DNA of 64,000 nt from Streptomyces sp. TRM70350 (GCF_019219825.1 NZ_JAHUXH010000025.1:1-64000); one strand, 5' to 3'. Counted from the stretch's first letter, positions 18,835 through 28,513 are shown. Numbers and translations: made by a program. The notes: a model not told the origin generated them from the sequence alone.

Positions 18835-19440
18835 TGGGGTCGGGTGGTCGGGCGGTTAGCTGGGCTTTGGGGGTGCGTGGGGTTTCCGGGTGCTGGGTGT
18901 CTGGGCGTGTTTCTGGGTGTTCGGTGTCTGGTGGCGCCGGTGGCTTGGGTGGCTTGGGTGGCGGGGTGGAGGCCGGGGCGACGCCGCGGGTGGCGGGGTG
19001 GCGCCGGTGGCCTGGTGGCTGGGGTGGCAGGGCGGCGTTGGTGGCGGGGCGCCGGTGGTGCCTGTTGGTGCCGGTCTGTCGATCCCCCTGGGTGCCTGGT
19101 GTTTGGGTGGAGAGGCTGCCTTCGGTGGATCCGGGAGTGCCTCGGGGTCTGGCCGGCCAGGTTGCCGCCGGTGGTTGTGGGCCGCTGGCGGCCTGGGTGA
19201 CGGCGCGGTCGGTGACCTGGGTGCTTGGGCGGGGGCGTCGCCTTGGGTGATGGGGTGCTCGGTCGTGAAGTCGGCCTCGGTTGGCGCCGGGTGCTCAGGG
19301 CGCGAGGTTGCCCCCGGCTGTCCCCGGTGCCTCGGTTTCCGTCGGCGTCGGTGCGGGGTGCGCCCCTGTGCCGCTGGTGCGCCCTCCCGTGGCGGGAGGG
19401 CCCGCGACTAGCGTCGTCCCGGACGTGAGGACGGGCTTTC
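18835..19440. repeat. G/T-rich low-complexity non-coding tract
   Basis: Over 600 bases with strong strand asymmetry: the plus strand is full of GGG, GGTGGC, GGGTG and GGCTTGGGTGGCTTGGGTGG runs. Frames here translate only to Gly/Trp/Arg-rich low-complexity chains without recognisable domains or good ribosome sites. Repeated G-runs could form quadruplexes. I see no gene. Confidence 0.7.
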
Positions 19441-19465
19441 TGGCGTCGAGCTGGAGGTGACGGCC

Positions 19466-19738
19466 ATGGCGGGGCGGATAGTGCGCTGGGGGGCCGTACT
19501 GGGGCTCGGCGCGGTGTGGTGGTGGGCCGTGCTGCGGCTGGCGACGGCGCCTGATGCGGGGGCGCTGGAGGGGGCGGTCGCGGCCGGGGGGTGGGGGCTG
19601 AGCCTGTTGCCGGTGCACTGTGTGCCCAGGGGGCGTGCGGCGGGCTCGCTCGGGAGGGCGGCGTGGCGGGCGGCCCGGGGTGCCGCTACCAGGGCATCGC
19701 CACGCCCCCGTTCGGACGGAGGATCTGGCCTGTCGTGA
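19466..19738 (+). CDS. Small hypothetical membrane protein
   Basis: 90 aa. One or two hydrophobic segments near the start (IVRWGAVLGLGAVWWWAVLRLA and GGWGLSLLPVHCV) are followed by an Arg/Ala-rich tail. No family recognised. ATG 19466 has GGAGG eight bases upstream, which is the main support. Its 3' end overlaps the convergent SDR gene by about 50 bases, so part of the tail may be overlap-driven sequence. Confidence 0.5.
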   Translation: MAGRIVRWGAVLGLGAVWWWAVLRLATAPDAGALEGAVAAGGWGLSLLPVHCVPRGRAAGSLGRAAWRAARGAATRASPRPRSDGGSGLS

Positions 19739-20450
19739 ACGCCGACGCATCCGAGGCCAGATACAGGACCGTGTGGGCGACATCCTCCGGTTCGCCGACG
19801 CGGCCCAGCGGGGACATCCGCGCCATCAGCGCCTCCGTGTGCGCCTGGGCCGCACTGTCGTGGCGGTCGGTCATGGGCGTACGGATCCAGCCCGGCGCGA
19901 CCGCGTTCACACGGATGCCGTACCGGCCCACCTCGGTCGCCAGCGTCTTCGTCAGCTGTACGACGGCCGCTTTCGCCGCGCCGTAGCACAGCAGACCGGG
20001 GCCGCCGGTGTCGACGGCGCCGGACGCCATGGTGATGATGCTGCCCTTCACGTCGTGGGTGAGCATCCGGCGGGCGGCCTCCTGGCAGGCGTGGAGGACG
20101 CCCTTGAAGTTGACGTTCAGTACGCGGTCGAGGTCGTCGTCGCTGGTCTCCAGGACCGGGCTGCTGTGCATGATTCCGGCGATCGCGGCCAGCACGTCCA
20201 GGCGTTCGCAGGACTCCACGGCCTGTCTGACCTGGGCGCGGTCGGTGACGTCCAGGTGGTGCGTACGGGCTGTACCGCCCTGGTCCTTGATGAGCGTGGC
20301 CGTCTCGTGCAGGCCGCGGGCGTCGCGGTCGGCGCAGTGCACGGTGGCGCCTGCCTGGGCGAGCAGGAGTGCGGAGGCGCGGCCAATGCCGTTGGCGGCG
20401 CCGGTGATGAGCGCGGTGCGTCCCGTGAGGTCGTATGCCTGTACGGCCAT
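19686..20450 (-). CDS. Short-chain dehydrogenase/reductase
   Basis: 254 aa classical SDR. The NAD(P)-binding motif is LITGAANGIGRA near residue 12, the acidic residue after strand 2 is in CADRDARG, the active site has Ser in ASGAVD and YGAAK, and the C-terminus is the usual TGQILRPNGG. The substrate cannot be read from sequence; FabG-like chains are common in this class. ATG 20450 gives the normal N-terminus; ATG 20486 would overlap the nei stop. It lies 32 bases after nei on the same strand and is likely co-transcribed. Confidence 0.88.
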   Translation of the reverse strand: MAVQAYDLTGRTALITGAANGIGRASALLLAQAGATVHCADRDARGLHETATLIKDQGGTARTHHLDVTDRAQVRQAVESCERLDVLAAIAGIMHSSPVLETSDDDLDRVLNVNFKGVLHACQEAARRMLTHDVKGSIITMASGAVDTGGPGLLCYGAAKAAVVQLTKTLATEVGRYGIRVNAVAPGWIRTPMTDRHDSAAQAHTEALMARMSPLGRVGEPEDVAHTVLYLASDASAFTTGQILRPNGGVAMPW

Positions 20451-20482
20451 GTGGGGACGGTACGGCGGTTTCTGACGGTGCG

Positions 20483-21349
20483 TCAATTAGGTGGGCGGTG
20501 TTGGGCTGCGCGGGGCGTACGGCTCGGGGTTTCGCGGCTGCGTGGGGTGCCGGGCGTCGGGGACGGGCCGGTCTGGCAGTGCGGGCACCAGTAGGTGGGG
20601 CGCTCGCGAGAGCCGTCGCCCTGGTCGGCGACGCGGATGGAGGTGCGGCAGCGCAGGCAGGGGCGGGGTGCGCGGCCGTACACGAACAGGTCCTGGCCGC
20701 GGCGGCCCGTCGTACTGCGGACCGGGCGGTCGCGGTTGGCCTCCAGGAGCTTCTTCGCGAGGGCCGGGAGCTTGGCGGCGCGGTCGGCGGGGAGGGCGCC
20801 GATCGGGAGCCAAGGGGTGGCGCCGAGCAGGAAGCAGAGTTCGCTCTTGTAGACGTTGCCGATACCGGCGAGATTGCGCTGGTCCAGGAGGGCCTCACCG
20901 AGGGGGCGGGTGGGATCGCCGAGCAGGTTGGCCAGGGCCTGGTCCGGGTCCCAGTCCGGGCCCAGGAGGTCGGGGCCGAGGTGGCCGACGACTCGGTCCT
21001 CGTCGGTGGTGCGGAGGAGGTCGAGGACGGGGAGGCGATAGCCCACGGCGGTGTGGTCGGGGTTGCCGAGGATGACGCGGATCTGGTGCGCGGGGCCGCC
21101 GGTCCAGCGTGCGCCGGTCGGGTACACCTTCCAGGAGCCGTCCATCTTGAGGTGCGAGTGGAGGGTCAGGCCGCCTTCGATGCGGGTGAGGATGTGTTTG
21201 CCGCGAGGGGTGACGTCGAGGACGGCCCGGCCGGTGAGGTCGGCCGTCGCGTATTTCGGGACGCGGAGGTCGGAGCGGGTCAGGACCTTACCGGCGAGGG
21301 CGGTGTGCAGGCGCCTCGCGGATTGCCAGACCGTGTCTCCTTCGGGCAT
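20483..21349 (-). CDS. nei: Endonuclease VIII / Fpg-Nei family DNA glycosylase (Nei2-like)
   Basis: 288 aa. The catalytic N-terminus is MPEGDTVWQSARRL (Pro2 nucleophile, Glu3), typical of actinobacterial Nei2. The helix-two-turn-helix carries GIGNVYKSELCFL, and a C-terminal zinc finger uses CLRCRTSI and YWCPHC. It excises oxidised bases and cleaves the abasic site. It is downstream of lhr on the same strand; lhr and nei2 are also neighbours in mycobacteria, suggesting a shared repair role. Confidence 0.92.
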   Translation of the reverse strand: MPEGDTVWQSARRLHTALAGKVLTRSDLRVPKYATADLTGRAVLDVTPRGKHILTRIEGGLTLHSHLKMDGSWKVYPTGARWTGGPAHQIRVILGNPDHTAVGYRLPVLDLLRTTDEDRVVGHLGPDLLGPDWDPDQALANLLGDPTRPLGEALLDQRNLAGIGNVYKSELCFLLGATPWLPIGALPADRAAKLPALAKKLLEANRDRPVRSTTGRRGQDLFVYGRAPRPCLRCRTSIRVADQGDGSRERPTYWCPHCQTGPSPTPGTPRSRETPSRTPRAAQHRPPN

Positions 21350-21395
21350 GGGTTCAGGGTGGCATGTTCGAGTGGATTCTCAGGAGTCGTCTCTG

Positions 21396-21419
21396 GGGGC
21401 TATGGGGCTATGGGGCTAT
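21396..21419 (+). repeat. Three tandem copies of GGGGCTAT
   Basis: An 8-base unit repeated three times without error, followed by more G runs (GGGGGCGGGGG), in the 148-base gap between lhr and nei. A microsatellite-like site. Confidence 0.85.
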
Positions 21420-21497
21420 GGGGGCGGGGGTGTCTGGGGGTTTCTCGGGGGTGGGGGGCCTCGGGGACCTCGCTCCCTCCGGCCGTCTGTTGTGGGC

Positions 21498-24400
21498 TCA
21501 CGCCCGTAGGCGCAGGCCTCTGGGGGTTGCGATGAAGCCCGCTGATTCAAGGAGGGTGCCTATGGGGGACGTCAGGGCGGGGGTGCCGTTGATGCGTTCC
21601 ACGGTGACCGTGCCCAGGGAGCCCGCGCGGGCGGCTGCGGCGAGTGCCTCGGCGGCGACGCCCAGGCGTGGGTCGTCGGTGGGGGTGGCGTCCGGGGTGG
21701 CGGGCCAGGCCAGCAGGGTCTTGCCGCCGCGTTCCATGTAGAGGGTCGGTTCGCCGTCGACCAGGACGACCAGGGAGCCCGCCTTGCGGCCCGGCTTGTG
21801 GCCCGCACCGGTCGGGGGTTCGGGCCAGGGCAGGGCGGCGCCGTACGCGTTCGCCGGGTCGGCGGCGGCGAGGACGACGGCGCGCGAGGCGGGGGTGGGA
21901 CGGTTGCGGCGGGTGGGTGCGCCGGTGTCGTACGGGGTGCGGCCGCCGTTCTGCCAGGTGGGTGTCCCGGGAGTGGTGGCGGCGTAGTCCTTTGGGGACA
22001 CGTACTCACCCGGTGCCGGGTGGGCGAGCGGGGCGTCGCCGTCGGGGTCGCTGTACGCCTCGTCGTCCTGGTAGGCGTGGTCGTCGAAGGGGCCGAGGGC
22101 GTCTGCGGGGGTGAAATAGCCGTCGGGTGAGCCGGTGGTGCCGTCTCCGAAGGTGCTGCTGTCGGCGGGGGAGCCGGTGCCATCTCCGAAGGTGTCGTTT
22201 CCGAAGGGGGAGCCGGTGCCGTTTCCGAAGGTCGGGTCGGGCAGGCCGTCTCCGCGGTCGCGGGCGTTGGCCACGGCTCGGAGGCGGTCGACGGCGCCGT
22301 CCATCGCGAACTGGGCCGCGCCGAGGCCCTCCACGACGTAGCCGCGCCGGGCCTGTCCGCTCTCCTCGAAGGCGGACAGGATGCGGTACGTCGCCGAGAA
22401 CCCGCCCTCGACGCCCTCCGCGGCGACCGCTCCGCGGGTCACCACGCCGTGCCGGTCGAGGAGTGTGCGGGCCAGGGCATGGGCGCGGACGGTGGGGTCG
22501 GGTTCGTGGGACGGGAGCAGGGACCAGCGGCCGGCGACGGTGGGCGGGCCGCTGCGGGACGCCGTACGGGCGGCGGCGGTCAGCGAGCCGTAGCGGCCAC
22601 GCGGGATCGTTCGCTTGGCGCGGTGGGCCGTGGAGCCCGCGGTCCGGCCCGAGCCGAGCAGGGAGCGCAGCGGGGCGAGGGTGTCGTTGGTCAGTCGGCC
22701 GGACCAGGCCAGATCCCAGATCGCGTCGGCCAGTTGGGGATCGGTGACTTCGGGGTGCGTGGTGGCACGGACCTGGTCGGCGATCTGGCGGAAGAACAGT
22801 CCGTAGCCCCCGGAGAGGGCATTGAGGACGGACTCGTGGAGGGCCGTCAGCTCCAGGGGGTGCGGGCGCGGCAGCAGCAGGGGGGCCGCGTCCGCCATGT
22901 ACAGGGACACCCAGCCGTCCTTGCCGGGGAGTACGCCCGCCCCGGCCCAGACCACCTCGCCGGCGGCCGTGAGTTCGTCGAGCATCGCCGGGGTGTAGTG
23001 GGTGACGCGGGACGGCAGGACGAGCTTCTCCAGGGCGGAGGCGGGCACGGAGGCGCCTTGCAACTGCTCGATGGCGCGCACCAGTCCGTCGATGCCGCGC
23101 AGTGCGTGGCCCCGGCCGATGTGCTGCCACTGCGGGAGGAACTGGGCCAGCGCGGCCGGCGGCACCGGCTCCAGTTCGTGCCGCAGGGCGGCCAGGGAAC
23201 GGCGGCGCAGCCTGCGCAGGACTGCCGCGTCGCACCACTCCTGGCCGATGCCGGCCGGATGGAACTCGCCCTGTACGACCCTCCCCGACGCCGCTAGCCG
23301 TTGCAGGGCGCCCTCGGTGACCGCCACGCCCAGGCCGAAGCGGGCGGCGGCCGTGGCCGAGGTGAAGGGGCCGTGGGTGCGGGCATAACGCGCGAGCAGG
23401 TCGCCCAGCGGGTCCTTCACCGGTTCCATGAAGGCTTCCGGGACGCCGACCGGCAGGGCTGTGCCCAGCGCGTCGCGCAGGCGGCCCGCGTCCTCGATCG
23501 CCGCCCAGTGGTCGGCGCCGGCGATACGGACCCGGATCGCGCGGCGGGCCCCGGCCAGCTCCTGGGCCCACTGCGGCTCGGCGCCGCGCTCGGCCAGCTC
23601 GTCGGCGGTGAGCGGGCCGAGGAGCCGGAGCAGGTCGGCGACGCCTTCGGCGTCCTTGACGCGGCGGTCCTCGGTGAGCCACTGCAGCTCCCGCTCCAGC
23701 TCGGTCAGCACCTCCGCGTCGAGCAACTCGCGCAGCTCCGCCTGGCCGAGCAGCTCGGCGAGCAGGCGCGAGTCCAGCGACAGGGCGGCGGCGCGGCGCT
23801 CGGCGAGCGGCGAGTCCCCCTCGTACAGGAACTGGGCGACGTACCCGAAGAGGAGGGAGCGTGCGAAGGGGGACGGCTCGGGGGTGGTGACCTCGACCAG
23901 GCGGACCTTGCGGGACTCAAGGTCACCCATCAGCTCGACGAGGCCGGGGACGTCGAAGACGTCCTGGAGGCATTCGCGGACGGCCTCCAGGATGATCGGG
24001 AACGAGCCGAACTCACCCGCCACCTGGAGCAGTTGGGAAGCGCGCTGGCGCTGCTGCCACAGAGGGGTGCGCTTGCCCGGGTTGCGGCGGGGCAGCAGCA
24101 GCGCGCGGGCGGCGCATTCACGGAAGCGGGAGGCGAACAGGGCCGAGCCGCCGACCTGGTCGGTGACGATCTGATCGACCTCGCCCTTGTCGAAGACGAC
24201 GTCCGCGGCACCGACAGGGGCTTGCTCGGCGTCGTACTCCGTGCCCAGCTTCGTCGGCTCCTGGTCCAGCAGGTCCAGGCCCATGAGGTCGGCGTCGGGC
24301 AGGCGCAGCACGATGCCGTCGTCGGCGTGCATGACCTGGGCGTCCATGCCGTACCGCTCGGAGAGACGGGCGCCGAGCGCGAGTGCCCACGGGGCGTGCA

Positions 24401-26498
24401 CCTGGGCGCCGAAGGGGGAGTGGACGACGACGCGCCAGTCGCCGAGTTCGTCACGGAAGCGTTCGACGACGATGGTGCGGTCGTCGGGGACGTGGCCGCA
24501 GGCCTCGCGCTGTTCGTCGAGGTAGGACAGCACGTTGTCGGCGGCCCAGGCGTCGAGGCCCGCGGCGAGCAGGCGGAGGCGGGCGTCCTCCTTGCCGAGG
24601 GAGCCGATCTCGCGCAGGAACGCGCCCACCGCGCGCCCCAGTTCCAGCGGGCGGCCGAGCTGGTCGCCCTTCCAGAAGGGGAGGCGGCCCGGGACGCCCG
24701 GGGCGGGAGAGACCAGGACCCGGTCGCGGGTGATGTCCTCGATGCGCCAGGAGCTGGTGCCGAGCGTGAAGACATCCCCGACGCGGGACTCGTAGACCAT
24801 CTCCTCGTCGAGCTCGCCGACCCGGCCGCCGCCCTTCTTGGGGTCGGCACCGGCCAGGAAGACGCCGAAGAGGCCGCGGTCGGGGATCGTGCCGCCGGAG
24901 GTGACGGCGAGGCGCTGCGCGCCGGGGCGGCCGGTAACCGTGCCCGTGACGCGGTCCCACACCACGCGCGGGCGCAGCTCCGCGAACGCGTCGGACGGAT
25001 AGCGGCCGGCCAGCATGTCGAGGACCGCCGTGAACGCCGACTCGGGAAGCGAGGCGAAGGGGGCGGCGCGGCGGACCATGGCGAGCAGGTCGTCGACCTG
25101 CCAGGTGTCCATCGCCGTCATCGCGACGAGCTGCTGGGCCAGGACGTCGAGGGGGTTGGCGGGGACCCTCAGGGACTCGATCGCGCCGGTGCGCATCCGC
25201 TCGGTGACCACGGCCGCCTGGACCAGGTCGCCGCGGTACTTCGGGAAGACCACGCCGGTGGAGACCGCGCCGACCTGGTGGCCCGCGCGACCGACGCGCT
25301 GCAGGCCGGAGGCGACGGAGGGCGGGGATTCCACCTGGACGACGAGGTCGACCGCTCCCATGTCGATGCCGAGTTCGAGACTGGAGGTGGCGACGACGGC
25401 CGGGAGGCGGCCCGCCTTGAGGTCCTCCTCCACGAGGGCGCGCTGCTCCTTGGAGACCGAGCCGTGGTGGGCGCGGGCGATGACGGGCGGGGCGCCCTGG
25501 GCGGCGCCGGAGCCGCCCATGAGTTCGGCGGGGGCGTGATGTTCGTCCAGGGTCTCGCCGGTCGCTCGCTCGTACGCGATCTCGTTGAGGCGGTTGCAGA
25601 GGCGCTCGGCGAGGCGGCGGGAGTTGGCGAAGACGATGGTGGAGCGGTGGGACTGGACGAGGTCGGCGATGCGCTCCTCGACGTGCGGCCAGATGGACGG
25701 GCGGTCCCCGCCCTCGGGGCCGCTGTCGGTGGCCGGGGAGCCGCCCAGTTCGCCCATGTCCTCGACCGGGACCACGACCGAGAGGTCGAACTCCTTGCCG
25801 GACTTCGGCTGGACGATCTCCACCTTGCGGCGGGGGGAGAGGAAGCGGGCGACCTCGTCGACCGGGCGGACGGTGGCGGAGAGCCCGATGCGGCGGGCCG
25901 GCTTCGTCAGGAGCTCGTCGAGGCGCTCCAGGGAGAGGGCGAGGTGGGCGCCGCGCTTGGTGCCGGCGACGGCGTGCACCTCGTCGAGGATGACGGTCTC
26001 CACGCCGGTCAGGGCCTCGCGGGTAGCCGACGTGAGCATCAGGAACAGGGACTCGGGGGTGGTGATCAGGATGTCCGGGGGGCGGGTGGACAGGGCTCGG
26101 CGCTCTGTGGCAGGGGTGTCGCCGGAGCGGATGCCCACCTTGACGTCGGGCTCGGGCAGGCCCAGGCGGACGGATTCGTGGCGGATGCCGGTGAGGGGGC
26201 TGCGGAGGTTGCGCTCCACGTCCACGGCGAGGGCTTTGAGGGGGGAGACATAGAGGACTCGGCACCGCTTCTTGGGGTCGGCGGGGTGGGGGGTGGAGGT
26301 GAGCTGGTCGAGGGCGGCGAGGAAGGCGGCCAGGGTCTTGCCGGAGCCGGTGGGGGCGACGACCAGGACGTCCGAGCCCTCACGGATGGCCTGCCACGCG
26401 CCCGCCTGGGCTGCGGTGGGCGCGGAGAAGGCCCCCGTGAACCAGCCGCGGGTCGCGGGGGAGAAGCCGTCCAGGGCTCGGTGTGTGGAGCTCGCCAT
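21498..26498 (-). CDS. lhr: Lhr-type DEAD/DEAH helicase
   Basis: 1666 aa superfamily 2 helicase. Motif I APTGSGKTLAAFLAALD (near residue 45), DEVH box in VILDEVHAVAGTKRG, SATVRPVDEVARFL, then the second RecA lobe with SSLELGIDMGAVDLVVQ and QRVGRAGHQVG. A long Lhr core and C-terminal domain follow. Lhr acts in DNA repair as a 3'-5' translocase. The start is ATG 26498 (AGGA seven bases upstream); the frame stays open to 27755 but that part is low-complexity Pro-rich shadow of the araC gene. Near the C-terminus about 160 residues are an Asp/Gly/Ser/Thr-rich insert with repeats of FGDGTGSP type, which makes it longer than mycobacterial Lhr (about 1500 aa). Confidence 0.93.
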   Translation of the reverse strand: MASSTHRALDGFSPATRGWFTGAFSAPTAAQAGAWQAIREGSDVLVVAPTGSGKTLAAFLAALDQLTSTPHPADPKKRCRVLYVSPLKALAVDVERNLRSPLTGIRHESVRLGLPEPDVKVGIRSGDTPATERRALSTRPPDILITTPESLFLMLTSATREALTGVETVILDEVHAVAGTKRGAHLALSLERLDELLTKPARRIGLSATVRPVDEVARFLSPRRKVEIVQPKSGKEFDLSVVVPVEDMGELGGSPATDSGPEGGDRPSIWPHVEERIADLVQSHRSTIVFANSRRLAERLCNRLNEIAYERATGETLDEHHAPAELMGGSGAAQGAPPVIARAHHGSVSKEQRALVEEDLKAGRLPAVVATSSLELGIDMGAVDLVVQVESPPSVASGLQRVGRAGHQVGAVSTGVVFPKYRGDLVQAAVVTERMRTGAIESLRVPANPLDVLAQQLVAMTAMDTWQVDDLLAMVRRAAPFASLPESAFTAVLDMLAGRYPSDAFAELRPRVVWDRVTGTVTGRPGAQRLAVTSGGTIPDRGLFGVFLAGADPKKGGGRVGELDEEMVYESRVGDVFTLGTSSWRIEDITRDRVLVSPAPGVPGRLPFWKGDQLGRPLELGRAVGAFLREIGSLGKEDARLRLLAAGLDAWAADNVLSYLDEQREACGHVPDDRTIVVERFRDELGDWRVVVHSPFGAQVHAPWALALGARLSERYGMDAQVMHADDGIVLRLPDADLMGLDLLDQEPTKLGTEYDAEQAPVGAADVVFDKGEVDQIVTDQVGGSALFASRFRECAARALLLPRRNPGKRTPLWQQRQRASQLLQVAGEFGSFPIILEAVRECLQDVFDVPGLVELMGDLESRKVRLVEVTTPEPSPFARSLLFGYVAQFLYEGDSPLAERRAAALSLDSRLLAELLGQAELRELLDAEVLTELERELQWLTEDRRVKDAEGVADLLRLLGPLTADELAERGAEPQWAQELAGARRAIRVRIAGADHWAAIEDAGRLRDALGTALPVGVPEAFMEPVKDPLGDLLARYARTHGPFTSATAAARFGLGVAVTEGALQRLAASGRVVQGEFHPAGIGQEWCDAAVLRRLRRRSLAALRHELEPVPPAALAQFLPQWQHIGRGHALRGIDGLVRAIEQLQGASVPASALEKLVLPSRVTHYTPAMLDELTAAGEVVWAGAGVLPGKDGWVSLYMADAAPLLLPRPHPLELTALHESVLNALSGGYGLFFRQIADQVRATTHPEVTDPQLADAIWDLAWSGRLTNDTLAPLRSLLGSGRTAGSTAHRAKRTIPRGRYGSLTAAARTASRSGPPTVAGRWSLLPSHEPDPTVRAHALARTLLDRHGVVTRGAVAAEGVEGGFSATYRILSAFEESGQARRGYVVEGLGAAQFAMDGAVDRLRAVANARDRGDGLPDPTFGNGTGSPFGNDTFGDGTGSPADSSTFGDGTTGSPDGYFTPADALGPFDDHAYQDDEAYSDPDGDAPLAHPAPGEYVSPKDYAATTPGTPTWQNGGRTPYDTGAPTRRNRPTPASRAVVLAAADPANAYGAALPWPEPPTGAGHKPGRKAGSLVVLVDGEPTLYMERGGKTLLAWPATPDATPTDDPRLGVAAEALAAAARAGSLGTVTVERINGTPALTSPIGTLLESAGFIATPRGLRLRA

Positions 26499-26930
26499 GG
26501 GTCCATCCTGCACCTCGGCACTGACAATGGGGCTGACCTGCGGGTTTGTCTGTGCCGGGGGTGGTGGGGGTGTGGGTGGCGGGGGCTGGTTGGGGGGTGC
26601 GTGGCGGTGGCGGAGGCTGGTGGGGGTGCCTGGCGGTGGTGGCGGATGTGGTGGTTCCTGCCGGATCTCTGCGGCTTGTGGGGGATCCTGGCGGGTGCCT
26701 GCGGCGGCCTGCGCGGGTGGGTGCGTGGTTGCTGTAGCGCCTGCCGTGCGGGTTGTGGTCGGGGCCGCGCCGGGGGTGTCCGTCCTCGGAACGGCGCGGA
26801 ATCGGTCTCTTACCGACTCGCCCGTGTTGACGCGCCAACCGCTGCGGGCGGACACCCCCCGACACGACCCCTTCCCGCCGTGGGCGGCTGGCCCCGCCGT
26901 GGTCCTGCGGCGGTCGCGGAGAATGAGGTC
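26499..26930. promoter_or_regulatory. Divergent lhr/araC intergenic region
   Basis: About 430 bases without a supported gene. The first half is G/T-rich low complexity on the plus strand (GGTGGTGGGGGTGTGGGTGG-like). The second half has an inverted repeat TCGGT-CTCTT-ACCGA at 26802-26816 that could be an operator or promoter element for the AraC-type gene. No clear -35/-10 pair was found. Confidence 0.4.
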
Positions 26931-27794
26931 ATGGGGTCGGGTGAGCGCGCGCGGCATTGGCAGTACTCGGAGCTGCCCGGTGTGGATCTGCTGCGGGCCC
27001 GGTATATCCGGAAGGAGTTCGTGCGGCATACGCACGAGAACTTTGTGATCGCCGCTATCGCGGACGGGGCCGAGGTCTTTCATCACGGCGGGGGCGATCA
27101 GTATGCGGGAGCCGGGGCGCTGGCGTTGGTCAATCCCGATACGCCGCATACCGGGCGGGCGGGGGTGCCGGAAGGGTGGCGGTATGGGGCTGTTTATCCC
27201 TCGCCGGACGTGGTGGCGGAGATCGCCGCTGAGACGACGGTGATTCGTGGGACGCCGGGGTTTGTGCGGCCGGTTTTCGAAGATCCGTACGCCGTTGCAT
27301 TGGTGCATCGGGTGCTGCGTGCCGCGGACGAGGGGAACGCCCTGGCCGCGGACACGCTGTTGCGGGTCGTGGTGACGCGGTTGCTGCGGTTGAACGGTGG
27401 GGCGATGCCGCAGCGTGAGGTGCGGACCGCTGGGGCCCGGGTCGCCGCACGGGCCCGTGAGGTGCTGGAGGCGCGGATGGCCGAGCCGCCGAGTCTGGAG
27501 AAGCTCGCGGGTGAGCTGGGGACCAGCCCGTTTGCGTTGCTGCGTGCTTTCCGGGAGTCGTACGGGATGCCGCCCCATGCCTGGCTGACCGATGCCCGGG
27601 TGCGGCGGGCGCGGCGGCTGCTGGATGCGGGGACGGCGCCTGCCGAGGCCGCCACGCTGGTGGGGTTCACCGACCAGCCGCATCTGAACCGGCATTTCAG
27701 CCGGATCGTGGGGGTGCCGCCGGGGGCGTACCAGCGGGAGCGCAAGAACGTACAAGACGTGGCTCGGCGGCTGCGCCTACCGTCCGACGCGTGA
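26931..27794 (+). CDS. AraC-family transcriptional regulator
   Basis: 287 aa. The N-terminal cupin (AraC_binding) has ARYIRKEFVRHTHENFVIA and GALALVNPDTPHTG. The C-terminal double HTH is EKLAGELGTSPFALLRAFRE.. and AATLVGFTDQPHLNRHFSRIVGVPPGAY. ATG 26931 follows GGAGAATGAGG. Its stop overlaps the azlC GTG start, so it probably controls and is co-transcribed with the AzlCD exporter. AraC-AzlCD sets are common and often respond to amino acids. Confidence 0.9.
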   Translation: MGSGERARHWQYSELPGVDLLRARYIRKEFVRHTHENFVIAAIADGAEVFHHGGGDQYAGAGALALVNPDTPHTGRAGVPEGWRYGAVYPSPDVVAEIAAETTVIRGTPGFVRPVFEDPYAVALVHRVLRAADEGNALAADTLLRVVVTRLLRLNGGAMPQREVRTAGARVAARAREVLEARMAEPPSLEKLAGELGTSPFALLRAFRESYGMPPHAWLTDARVRRARRLLDAGTAPAEAATLVGFTDQPHLNRHFSRIVGVPPGAYQRERKNVQDVARRLRLPSDA

Positions 27795-28513
27795 CAGAAC
27801 AGACAGCTCTCGCAGACATACGGGCCGACGGAAGGCCGGATGCCGCCGTCGTACGGGACGCCCTCGGCGTCGGAGTCGCCGTAGGACTGTCGGGGTTCGC
27901 CTTCGGGGTGACCTCGGCGGGCAGTGGGCTCAGCTTGTGGCAGACGTGCGCGCTCAGTTTGTTGGTGTTCACCGGGGCGTCCCAGTTCGCGCTGGTGGGT
28001 GCGCTCGCCGCGGGCGGGAATCCTTTCACGGCGGCCGCGGGCGCCTTTTTCCTCGGCATGCGCAACGCCTTCTACGGGCTGCGGCTGTCGCAGTTGCTTG
28101 CCCTCCCGCGCGCGGTGCGTCCGTTCGCCGCACAGTGGATGATCGACGAGACGGCGGCGGTCGCGTTGGCGCAGCCCACGCGGCGCAGTGCCCGCATCGG
28201 GTTCGTGGTGACCGGGCTCAGTCTGTACGCGCTGTGGAATCTGACCACGCTGCTCGGGGCGCTGGGCGCGGAGGCCATCGGCGATACGGCTGCTTGGGGG
28301 CTTGATGCGGCCGGGCCCGCGGTCTTTCTGGCGTTGCTGGCGCCGATGCTGCGGAGTGGGACCGAGCGGGCTGTCGCCGGGCTCGCGGTGATTCTGGGGC
28401 TGGCGTTGTTGCCGGTGTTGCCTGCCGGCCTGCCGGTGCTGGTGGCCGCGCTCGCGGCGCCGGTCGTGCTGTGGGCGCGCGGGCGCCGCGAGGGACCCGA
28501 GGGGGATCGTTGA
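27791..28513 (+). CDS. azlC: AzlC-family branched-chain amino acid exporter, large subunit
   Basis: 240 aa, about six or seven membrane helices. AzlC features: LGVGVAVGLSGFAFGVTSAGSG, LLVFTGASQFALVGALAAGG, FFLGMRNAFYGLRL and QWMIDETAAVALA. With AzlD it forms a BrnFE-like exporter for branched-chain amino acids or related compounds. The GTG start overlaps the upstream stop (GTGA). Confidence 0.9.
   Translation: MTEQTALADIRADGRPDAAVVRDALGVGVAVGLSGFAFGVTSAGSGLSLWQTCALSLLVFTGASQFALVGALAAGGNPFTAAAGAFFLGMRNAFYGLRLSQLLALPRAVRPFAAQWMIDETAAVALAQPTRRSARIGFVVTGLSLYALWNLTTLLGALGAEAIGDTAAWGLDAAGPAVFLALLAPMLRSGTERAVAGLAVILGLALLPVLPAGLPVLVAALAAPVVLWARGRREGPEGDR

Noticed and set aside
18834..19411. Three overlapping plus-strand ORFs of 118-173 codons
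   Set aside because: Gly/Trp/Val low-complexity products with no ribosome sites or domain patterns; better described as a G-rich tract.
19295..19783. Minus-strand 162-codon ORF before the SDR stop
   Set aside because: Pro/Arg/His-rich shadow overlapping both the SDR 3' end and the small membrane protein.
23301..26930. Long plus-strand open frame upstream of the AraC-type gene
   Set aside because: Only the last 287 codons resemble a protein family; the rest is antisense to lhr and low complexity.
26499..27755. N-terminal extension of the Lhr frame
   Set aside because: Pro/Arg-rich, antisense to the AraC gene, no family similarity; the family start with a ribosome site is at 26498.
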